From contig NZ_CP136562.1 of the NCBI RefSeq assembly GCF_018215265.2, forward strand, positions 620,001-684,000: a stretch of 64,000 nt of DNA. The letters are read 5' to 3'. The notes beneath the pieces were generated by a model. It had not been told where the DNA came from. It worked only from the letters and a program-made list of their open reading frames with translations, and made no database searches. Origin of the DNA: Paenarthrobacter sp. GOM3 (GTDB taxonomy: Bacteria; Actinomycetota; Actinomycetes; Actinomycetales; Micrococcaceae). Shown in pieces: positions 57,108-64,000 of this stretch. Position 1 is the first letter of the stretch. Every line of letters begins with the position of its first letter. Both the position numbers and the translations under genes were made by a program.

Positions 57108-58705
57108 TGTCCGGCTACTTTCTTGGACTGTTGGAAAAGCAAGTACGTCATGGGGGCCGAGAGCAGGATCATGAGCAAGGCGTAGGGCGCTGCGCCTGCG
57201 TAGTCGATCTCGCTGCTCTTGCTCCAGAACTCCGTGGCCAGCGTCCGGGTGCCGTTCGGAGAGAGCAGCAGCGTAGCCGTGAGTTCGTTGACGATGGCAA
57301 GGAACACCAGCGCTGCACCACCGGCAGCTGCCGGTGCCGTCAGCCGCAACGTGACCCGGAAGAAGGACGTCAAAGGGGCCTTGCCCAGTGATTGGGCGGC
57401 CTCGTCGAGTTCCTTGGGCGCCTGGGCCAGGCCCGAGCGGATGTTGACCAACGCCCGCGGCAGGAAGAGCAGGACATAGGCTGCGATCAGCACACCGGCC
57501 GTCTGGTAAACACCGGGGACCACCCGAATGCTGACGGTAACGAACGCCAGACCCACCACGATGCCGGGGAGCGAACTGGTGACGTAGTTGGAGAGTTCCA
57601 GCATCTTGCTGAACCAGCTGGGCCGCCTCACAGCGAGGTAGGCCATGGGGAACGCCACCACCGTGGTGACCACAGCGCCTGCCGCCCCGTACAGGAGGGT
57701 CTGGATCAGTGCCGGCATGAACTCCTCCGCGGCCCACACCTCCGTACCACCGGCAAACAGCCACTTCAGCACGAACCACAGGGGCAGTCCGAACGCCAGG
57801 GCTGTCAGGGCCAGGAGTGCCAGCTGGGCGGGGACCTGGAAAACGCCAAGGGGCAGCCGTGTGGCTTTGGCTTGCGCACCGGAACCGATGCGTGCGTAAC
57901 GGGCGGTGCCGCGGCTCCTGACTTCGGCCAACAACAGGATCAGGCACAGGAGAACAAGGACACTGGCCAGCATGTTGCCCGCGGTTCCGTTGAACGTTGA
58001 CTGGAACTGGACCATGATGGCGGTGGTAAACGTGTCAAAGCGGATCATGGCGAAGGCGCCGTATTCAGCCAGCAAATGCAAGGAAACCAGCAAAGCGCCG
58101 CCGGTCATGGCGATGCGCAGCTGCGGCAGCACCACCCGGAAAAAGACTGCCCACGAGCCCAGCCCCAACGAAGCCGCGGATTGTTCAATGGCTGGATCCA
58201 AGCGGCCCAACGTGGCTGCCGCGGGGATGTAGACCAACGGGAAATAGGAGAGCGTGGCAATCAGGACACCCGACCCGAGGCCCGCCATCGACGGAACAGC
58301 GGACACCCAGGCATAGCTGTTCACGAAAGCCGGAATGGCCAGGGGAGCCGCCAACGCAACCGCCCACCAACGGTGCCCGCGCAGCTGGGTCCGTTCCACC
58401 AACCAGGCCCCGCCCACGCCCAGGACCAAGCAGAGCGGCACCGTGAACACCGTGAGGAGGACAGTGTTCAGCAGCAGCTCGCCCACCCTGGGCCGCACGA
58501 TGAGGCTGACGGCCGTCTCCCATCCGGTGGTGGCCGTCATGTACACCACGTAGCCCAGCGGAATCAGGGAAAAGAGCGCGATGAGCACGGCCAACAGGGA
58601 CACTGTTGAAACGCCGAAAGGCGGGCGGGGGCGCTTGCCCCTGCCCGCCGTCGTCGTGCTTCCCTGGGAACGTGGAACGTCGGGAGCCGCTAGATCAGTG
58701 GTCAC
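57104..58705 (-). CDS. Iron ABC transporter permease (FbpB type)
   Basis: This 533-aa protein has about twelve membrane segments in two halves, each with an EAA-like loop. The start is GTG at 58705. It begins 4 bp after the binding-protein gene and overlaps the ATPase gene. Confidence 0.93.
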   Translation of the reverse strand: MTTDLAAPDVPRSQGSTTTAGRGKRPRPPFGVSTVSLLAVLIALFSLIPLGYVVYMTATTGWETAVSLIVRPRVGELLLNTVLLTVFTVPLCLVLGVGGAWLVERTQLRGHRWWAVALAAPLAIPAFVNSYAWVSAVPSMAGLGSGVLIATLSYFPLVYIPAAATLGRLDPAIEQSAASLGLGSWAVFFRVVLPQLRIAMTGGALLVSLHLLAEYGAFAMIRFDTFTTAIMVQFQSTFNGTAGNMLASVLVLLCLILLLAEVRSRGTARYARIGSGAQAKATRLPLGVFQVPAQLALLALTALAFGLPLWFVLKWLFAGGTEVWAAEEFMPALIQTLLYGAAGAVVTTVVAFPMAYLAVRRPSWFSKMLELSNYVTSSLPGIVVGLAFVTVSIRVVPGVYQTAGVLIAAYVLLFLPRALVNIRSGLAQAPKELDEAAQSLGKAPLTSFFRVTLRLTAPAAAGGAALVFLAIVNELTATLLLSPNGTRTLATEFWSKSSEIDYAGAAPYALLMILLSAPMTYLLFQQSKKVAGQ

Positions 58706-58709
58706 AGAA

Positions 58710-59759
58710 CTAGAGGAGTCCTGCCTTGGTCATCAGGTCGGTGACCTTGGTGGAGTTCAGCTTGGCCGGGTCCACCGTGGGAGCCTGCAGTTCCTTGATG
58801 GGAACCAGCTTGGCGTTGGAATCAACCTGCGAGGCAATGGCGTATTCGAAGGACGTGCCATCCTTGAGGATTTCCTGGCCCTTTTTGCCGGTGATGAACT
58901 TCAGGAACGCCTGGGCGTCAGCAGCCTTCTTGGAGGACTTGAGGACGCCGCCGCCGGACACGGAAACGAATGCGCCCGGGTCCTGGTTCTTGAAGTAGTA
59001 CGGCGTGACGTTCTTGGAGTTTTCGCCGGTCTTGGCCTGGTCGCCGTAGTAGTAGTAGTGGTAGATCAGCGCGGCATCCACTTCGCCGGCGTTGACGGCC
59101 TTCATTGCGGTGCTGTTGCCCTTGTAGGCCTTGAAGTTCTCCTTCATGCCCTTGAGCCATTCCTCAGTGGCGGCTTCGCCCTTGAGTTCCAGCAGGGCGG
59201 AGACGATCGCCTGGAAGTCGGCGCCGGAGGGCGACGCGGCCCACTTGCCCTTCCACTCAGGCTTGGCCAGGTCCAGCATGGACTTGGGCAGCTTGTCTTC
59301 GCTGATCTTGTTCTTGTCGTACACCAGCACGGTTGAACGGGCGGCGATGCCGGTCCACTTGCCCGTGGAGGGGCGGAATTCTGCGGGAACCTGGTCCAGG
59401 GTGGCCTTGTCTACGTCGGCGAAGAGGCCCGCGTTCTCAACCTGCGCCATTGCAGGGGAGTTTTCAGTGAGGAACACGTCGGCCGGTGAGGCTGCGCCTT
59501 CCTGGACGATCTGGTTGGACATTTCGGTGTCGTCGCCCTGGCGGACGGTGACCTTGATGCCGGTTTCCTTAGTGAAAGCGTCGATCCATTCCTTGGTGAG
59601 GCTTTCGTGCTGGGCGTTGTAGACCGTAATCCCGTCGCCAGCAGCGGCTGGTTCGGAGGAGTTCGGAGCTGTGCTGGCGTTGGAGCCGCAGGCGCTGAGG
59701 CCAAGCGCGGCCGATGCGAGGAGCGCGATTCCCGCCAGGGCTTTCTTGGGAAAGTTCAT
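58710..59759 (-). CDS. Iron ABC transporter substrate-binding lipoprotein
   Basis: An ATG at 59759 gives 349 aa ([25 protein letters not shown]) with a clear lipobox. The body is FbpA-like ([38 protein letters not shown] with a Tyr-rich iron site). It lies downstream of an iron-box-like sequence and heads the three-gene operon. Confidence 0.93.
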   Translation of the reverse strand: MNFPKKALAGIALLASAALGLSACGSNASTAPNSSEPAAAGDGITVYNAQHESLTKEWIDAFTKETGIKVTVRQGDDTEMSNQIVQEGAASPADVFLTENSPAMAQVENAGLFADVDKATLDQVPAEFRPSTGKWTGIAARSTVLVYDKNKISEDKLPKSMLDLAKPEWKGKWAASPSGADFQAIVSALLELKGEAATEEWLKGMKENFKAYKGNSTAMKAVNAGEVDAALIYHYYYYGDQAKTGENSKNVTPYYFKNQDPGAFVSVSGGGVLKSSKKAADAQAFLKFITGKKGQEILKDGTSFEYAIASQVDSNAKLVPIKELQAPTVDPAKLNSTKVTDLMTKAGLL

Positions 59760-59849
59760 GAGGGCTTCTTTCTGGGAACACGACACGGAGTCAATGGAGG
59801 TGGGTTTGGCCCGTGCTGGCGGGAAGGTTGGGGACCCGCTCTAAAAAGG

Positions 59850-59868
59850 GTAGGTTAGCCAACCCTTC
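59850..59868. promoter_or_regulatory. DtxR/IdeR-like iron box
   Basis: GTAGGTTAGCCAACCCTTC matches most of the DtxR/IdeR consensus TTAGGTTAGSCTAACCTAA. It lies about 90 bp upstream of the iron ABC operon, so the operon is probably repressed when iron is plentiful. Confidence 0.8.
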
Positions 59869-59938
59869 TTAACACCATCCACACCGGTAAATGTGACAGG
59901 GGTCACCACAATTACGGAAGTATTGCGTGCCGTAATTG

Positions 59939-61087
59939 TTAGGGCAGTGTGGCTGCGGCCTCGAAAGCCATCCACGCCTGCAATTGCGTTGAAAGCTCGA
60001 CGGCGGTACCTGGGGGATACGTTTCGCCCGCCGGCCGCGGGGGATCGAAGGAGAACAGCAGGGAAGGGGAGTCGTTCCGGCGCTCGGCGCGGCCCGCCCA
60101 GAACGCCTCGGCGGTGTCCCGGACCAAGGATGCTGCGGCCCTCCTGGTAGGTTCCGGCAGCCGGTCATCGCGGGCAGCCAACGCGAGGTACCGGAGCAGG
60201 ATGCCGGTGAACAGGCCGCCGTCGCCCGTGCCGTCGCCGCGGACCACGTTCGTGCCGGGGTGGGTCAACTCGCGGGCAACCGCTTCAACCAACTCGGCAG
60301 CCCGGCCAAGGTTGCGCTCCCCACCGAGTTCCAGCAGTGCTCCCAGCACCGGCCCCTGGTTGTAGGTGTAGACAGCATCATCGACGCGTAATTGGCCGTC
60401 GCTGATCCTCACCCCGTCCAGGTAAACGCCACGCTCGGGGTGGAGAAGCTTGCTGTTGAGCCAGTCCACTAAGGACTGCGCTTTGGTGCGGTGACCCGTC
60501 CGGGAGTAGTACAGGGCCACCGGTGCCGTGGCCGGGGTGTTCTTGAAATCCCGCTTGGTGCTCCAAAACGTTCCTCCGCCCATGTGGTCCGTGGATGCGG
60601 AATCGAACTGCAGGGTGAGTCTCCTGCGGATGTACGCGTTGCGGCGGCGGCCCGGATTCCTGGACTCCTCCGCGAGCTTTTCGAGCCGGAGTGTTGCAAG
60701 GGCAAGCCACGCCATGTCGTCGTAGTAGTGGTTCTCGAAGCGCAGCAGATTCCTCAGCCGGATGGTGGTGACCAGTCGCGAAGCCAGCTTTCCCGCACTC
60801 GGGCGGGAGTCGCCGTCGAACTTCACCTTGGTGGCCAGCTCGCGGCGACCGGCGTCCACCAGGCAGTCCACATAGTGCGCCTGCCACCAGTAATGCCACG
60901 GGCCCAGGCGGCTCTTGAGGCCGTCAGTGGGGAGGCTTACCGCCGCGATGTGGGTGCCGGGCAGGAAGAACAGCCGGCGGCCGAAACCGTGGGTGACCGA
61001 TCGTGCCGCCTGGTCTGCGCGCGCAGCCCATTCCGTGGCGTCCGCGGTGGAAGCGGGAAGGCTGTCCGGGTGGTCGTGGGTTGGCAT
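59939..61087 (-). CDS. Glycoside hydrolase family 76-like protein
   Basis: This 382-aa protein has an (alpha/alpha)6-barrel pattern. The paired Asp of GH76 is in NHYYDDMAWLALA; YNQGPVLGALLELGG and GDGGLFTGILLRYLALAA also fit. GH76 enzymes cut alpha-1,6-mannan. No signal peptide is seen, so it may act on cytosolic oligosaccharides or be wrongly placed in this role. Confidence 0.82.
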   Translation of the reverse strand: MPTHDHPDSLPASTADATEWAARADQAARSVTHGFGRRLFFLPGTHIAAVSLPTDGLKSRLGPWHYWWQAHYVDCLVDAGRRELATKVKFDGDSRPSAGKLASRLVTTIRLRNLLRFENHYYDDMAWLALATLRLEKLAEESRNPGRRRNAYIRRRLTLQFDSASTDHMGGGTFWSTKRDFKNTPATAPVALYYSRTGHRTKAQSLVDWLNSKLLHPERGVYLDGVRISDGQLRVDDAVYTYNQGPVLGALLELGGERNLGRAAELVEAVARELTHPGTNVVRGDGTGDGGLFTGILLRYLALAARDDRLPEPTRRAAASLVRDTAEAFWAGRAERRNDSPSLLFSFDPPRPAGETYPPGTAVELSTQLQAWMAFEAAATLP

Positions 61088-61180
61088 GCCACCAGCCTAG
61101 CGGGACGGTCCGAGGTGCGCTGGCTCACAATTCCAGTTAACATGCATTAACGGATTCAGGTTCTGCATCAAGGAGGATGG

Positions 61181-61972
61181 ATGGACATCAAGGGCACGGT
61201 CGCGCTGGTCACCGGCGGGGCGTCAGGGTTGGGGGCCGCCACCGCGAAGCGCTTGTTCGACGCCGGAGGGTCAGTGGTGCTGGTGGACCTGCCACAGTCG
61301 GCTGGCGAGGATTACGCGGCGCAACTGAACTCCGGTGGAAGCGGTGCCCGGGCCGTCTTCGCTCCCGCTGACGTCACCAACGAAGCCCAGGTCCAAGCCG
61401 CCGTCGATGCTGCGGTGTCGTTGGGACCACTCCGGATCGTCGTCAACTGCGCGGGGATAGCCACGCCCGGGAAAGTCCTGGGCCGTGAGGGTGTGCTGCC
61501 CCTCGAGACCTTCAACAAAGTCATCCAGATCAACCTCGTCGGCACCTTCAACGTGATCCGGCTCGCCGCCACAGCCATGGTGGAAACCGAACCAGTCACC
61601 ACCGAACTGGGAGGCCCGGAACGCGGGGTCATCATCAACACCGCCTCCGTCGCCGCGTTCGAAGGACAGATCGGACAGCCAGCCTACGCAGCGTCCAAAG
61701 GCGCCGTAGCCGCCATGACCCTGCCCTTGGCCCGCGAGTTTGCCCGGTCGCTGATCCGGGTAGCGACCATTGCGCCCGGCATCTTTGAAACGCCCATGAT
61801 GGCTGGACTTCCCCAAGCCGCCCAGGAATCCCTGGGACAGCAGGTCCCGCATCCGGCCCGCCTGGGACGGGCAGCAGAATACGCCAACCTGGCCGCCCAC
61901 ATCGTGGAGAACGCGATGCTCAACGGCGAAACCATCCGGCTGGACGGCGCCATCCGCATGGGACTCAAATGA
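61181..61972 (+). CDS. SDR-family 3-hydroxyacyl-CoA dehydrogenase-like protein
   Basis: This 263-aa short-chain dehydrogenase has [15 protein letters not shown] (cofactor), [10 protein letters not shown] and the catalytic YAASKGAV. The length and the [11 protein letters not shown] region resemble 3-hydroxy-2-methylbutyryl/acyl-CoA dehydrogenases. Its stop overlaps the acyl-CoA dehydrogenase ATG, which supports a beta-oxidation-type role. Confidence 0.88.
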   Translation: MDIKGTVALVTGGASGLGAATAKRLFDAGGSVVLVDLPQSAGEDYAAQLNSGGSGARAVFAPADVTNEAQVQAAVDAAVSLGPLRIVVNCAGIATPGKVLGREGVLPLETFNKVIQINLVGTFNVIRLAATAMVETEPVTTELGGPERGVIINTASVAAFEGQIGQPAYAASKGAVAAMTLPLAREFARSLIRVATIAPGIFETPMMAGLPQAAQESLGQQVPHPARLGRAAEYANLAAHIVENAMLNGETIRLDGAIRMGLK

Positions 61973-63264
61973 TGGGCGACTACAGCAGTCAAGGCGCTGC
62001 CCCGTCCGCGGGAGCACGCCCTGCGACCTCCACTGGCACCCTCCCACCCTCCATAGCAGGGCTGCCCACGGCCGACTTTTTCGACTTCGAATCGCTGTTG
62101 AGCGTCCAGGAACAGCGGAAACTCAACGAACTGCGGGCATTCCTCGACTCGGAGATAGCTCCCTACGCCGGGCAATGGTGGGAAAAAGCCGAATTTCCGG
62201 AACACATCCTGCCAAAACTCGCGGCATTGCGCCTCAGCGCCCCCGCGCAGCGCGGCTACACGCACCTCTTCGCTGGCCTGGTGATCGCGGAGATGACACG
62301 GGTGGACACCTCGATCGCGACCTTCTTCATGGTCCACCATGATCTGTTCGTCGAATCGCTCTACGACTTCGGCAGCGACGCGCAACAGGACCGCTACCTT
62401 GACGATGCGTCCAACCTCCGGACCACGGGTGCCTTCGCCCTCACCGAACCGGACCACGGCTCCGACGTCGCCGGCGGCATGCAGACAACCGCGCGGAAAG
62501 TCCAGCGTGCAGAGTCCGACGGCGGCAACTACTGGGTGATTAACGGCGCCAAGCGCTGGATCGGGAACGGGACGTTCTGCGATTACATGCTGGTGTGGGC
62601 CAAAGATGAAGCCGATGGCTCTGTGCGCGCGTTCATTGTGGACGCAACGTCGCCGGGGATCACCCGCAGCCGCATCGAAAACAAGATCGCACTGCGAACC
62701 GTTCAGAACGCAGACATCGTGCTCCGGGACGTCGAAGTGGCGGAGGCGGACCGCTTTGCCGGCATCAGCAGTTTCGCGGACACCAACCACTTGCTGCGTG
62801 GCTCCCGAATCATGGTCGCCTGGCAGGCAGTAGGCCAGCAACTGGCGGCGTTCGACGTCGCCCGGCAGTACGCCGTCGAACGTCTCCAGTTCGGCAAGCC
62901 GCTGGCAAAGTTCCAGCTGATCCAACAGCACCTGGTGGACATGCTTGGAAACGCGGTGGCCAGCATGGGCATGATGGTTCGCATAGCGCAACTGCAGGAG
63001 GGCATCTCCACGGATGCGCACGGCGTGCGGCACGGGGGCGCAGACATGGCCCAAGTAGCACTCGCGAAAGCCTACTGCAGTGCCAGGATGCGAGAGACAG
63101 TCGCCCTGGGACGGTCGATCCTTGGCGGGAACGGCATCGTCACCGACTATCGGATGGCGAAAATCTTTGCCGATGCCGAAGCCATTTACACCTACGAGGG
63201 CTCCTACGAAATCAACTCCCTCATCGTCGGCCGTGCGGTGACGGGCGTGTCCGCCATCGCCTAG
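61969..63264 (+). CDS. Acyl-CoA dehydrogenase
   Basis: This 431-aa flavoenzyme has [29 protein letters not shown] and, at the C-terminus, [20 protein letters not shown] with the catalytic Glu. It resembles glutaryl-CoA-type acyl-CoA dehydrogenases. It oxidises acyl-CoA to enoyl-CoA; the SDR gene before it would catalyse a later step. The exact acyl substrate is unknown. Confidence 0.92.
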   Translation: MMGDYSSQGAAPSAGARPATSTGTLPPSIAGLPTADFFDFESLLSVQEQRKLNELRAFLDSEIAPYAGQWWEKAEFPEHILPKLAALRLSAPAQRGYTHLFAGLVIAEMTRVDTSIATFFMVHHDLFVESLYDFGSDAQQDRYLDDASNLRTTGAFALTEPDHGSDVAGGMQTTARKVQRAESDGGNYWVINGAKRWIGNGTFCDYMLVWAKDEADGSVRAFIVDATSPGITRSRIENKIALRTVQNADIVLRDVEVAEADRFAGISSFADTNHLLRGSRIMVAWQAVGQQLAAFDVARQYAVERLQFGKPLAKFQLIQQHLVDMLGNAVASMGMMVRIAQLQEGISTDAHGVRHGGADMAQVALAKAYCSARMRETVALGRSILGGNGIVTDYRMAKIFADAEAIYTYEGSYEINSLIVGRAVTGVSAIA

Positions 63265-63294
63265 ACTCCCTGCCTCACCCGTGGTGCTGGCGGC

Positions 63295-64000
63295 TCAGTC
63301 CTGGGGGAGTTTTTCGCCTGCCTCCACGCGGACATCAATCGAATTGCCGCGGACCGGCATGGGGCACGTGCCGTACGGCGAAAAAGCGCTGGGGTAGTTG
63401 ATGGTGCGGTTGAAGTCGATGACAACCGACCCGTCCGGGCGGGGACGCGGGATGAAGACCTTTCGCCACTCATCCGTGGAATCCCCGTTGGTCTCATCAT
63501 GGAAGGTCACGTTCAGGGCCCCAAGCTTCTCTCCCTCGGCATGAAGGCGAATGTGGTGGGGGACGCCCGGAACCCGGAAGACCACCTCGCCCACCGACCG
63601 GTGGACACCGTCAACCAACGGGTTCGCAGTGCCGATGGGGACGTCCACCGGCTCCGGGTAAGCCTCGAATTTGCCCTCGATAACCCAATCGGGGTTGTAG
63701 TCGTAGGTAGGAACGCCCTTGAACTCCGTCAGCACGGGAGAGCTGTTGTCCCGGGTACGGATCGCATACTTGTCCGCCCGCATGGCAAGTTCCACCACGA
63801 CCTGGCGGCCATCTGCCCCGCCAAACTGGACCCACATCAGCGATTCTTCATCCTGCAGCTCCGCGCTGACCGTACCGTCAACCGATTCTCCGGTTTCAAC
63901 GAATGAGAGGCCCTCGGCAGCGCTCGCTGTAAGGAATGCTGTTGTGCCGTCCGTGGACCAGAGACCTGGCACCAGTTCGAGTTCCGAAGGCTCTGGCTGC
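63295..64000 (-). CDS. DUF1684 protein, partial (start outside window)
   Basis: The frame is open to the right edge; an internal ATG at 63972 would give 225 aa. FEAYPEPVDVPIGTAN, IDFNRTINYPSAFSPYGTCPMP and FNDETNG-like parts match DUF1684, a protein family of unknown function. It is convergent with the acyl-CoA dehydrogenase gene. Confidence 0.85.
   Translation of the reverse strand, partial: QPEPSELELVPGLWSTDGTTAFLTASAAEGLSFVETGESVDGTVSAELQDEESLMWVQFGGADGRQVVVELAMRADKYAIRTRDNSSPVLTEFKGVPTYDYNPDWVIEGKFEAYPEPVDVPIGTANPLVDGVHRSVGEVVFRVPGVPHHIRLHAEGEKLGALNVTFHDETNGDSTDEWRKVFIPRPRPDGSVVIDFNRTINYPSAFSPYGTCPMPVRGNSIDVRVEAGEKLPQD

Overview
The window looks like chromosomal DNA of a high-GC Gram-positive actinobacterium, most likely an Arthrobacter/Paenarthrobacter-type Micrococcaceae. 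This is an inference from the high GC, the actinobacterial (Glu-base) type of RpiB, a DtxR/IdeR-like iron box, the RamB-type regulator beside the glyoxylate shunt, and the general gene families. No rRNA, tRNA, CRISPR array, insertion sequence or phage gene was seen.

Region 1 (1-17.5 kb) is the most unusual. It holds a pentose/ribulose-phosphate operon (transaldolase end, rpe, rpiB, fba, an M19 dipeptidase), then katG, an aquaglyceroporin and a 3-hexulose-6-phosphate synthase homologue. After cysE and a 5'-truncated lysE come a Cys-rich small protein, an MntP-like metal exporter, pqqE-D-C-B-A, a PQQ-dependent alcohol dehydrogenase with a lanthanide-type Asp-Tyr-Asp motif, and a cupredoxin-like protein, read toward lower coordinates. 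A divergent GAF-LytTR regulator follows. A roughly 92-bp promoter element is duplicated upstream of katG and upstream of the PQQ operon; each copy carries two repeats 21 bp apart, the geometry LytTR proteins bind. I read this as a candidate methanol/alcohol oxidation plus formaldehyde assimilation (RuMP) regulon, with the caveat that the HPS homologue has lost two expected active-site residues and that no 6-phospho-3-hexuloisomerase lies in the window.

Region 2 (17.5-30.6 kb) is a sugar or glycoside catabolic operon on the minus strand. It has an ABC importer, four Gfo/Idh/MocA oxidoreductases, two TIM-barrel isomerase/epimerases, a TolB-like propeller gene broken by an apparent 1-base deletion and a HbpS-like protein. 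It is controlled from a strong promoter with an overlapping palindrome next to a divergent ROK repressor.

Region 3 (30.7-37 kb) has a CynX-type MFS transporter and the glyoxylate shunt (aceB, aceA) with a divergent RamB/ScfR-like regulator. Region 4 (37-48.8 kb) is mixed: a MepB-like protein, a lipoprotein behind a decayed gene, TetR regulators, a cytochrome b, thiD, a TAXI binding protein with a two-component system, an MHS transporter and a TIGR01777 epimerase. Three arrays of 32-bp-period tandem repeats lie between genes at 36.9, 46.9 and 48.7 kb.

Region 5 (48.9-64 kb) is largely housekeeping: queuosine-precursor transporter and tgt, small enzymes, an iron ABC importer behind an iron box, a GH76 protein, an SDR/acyl-CoA dehydrogenase pair and a DUF1684 protein that runs off the end.
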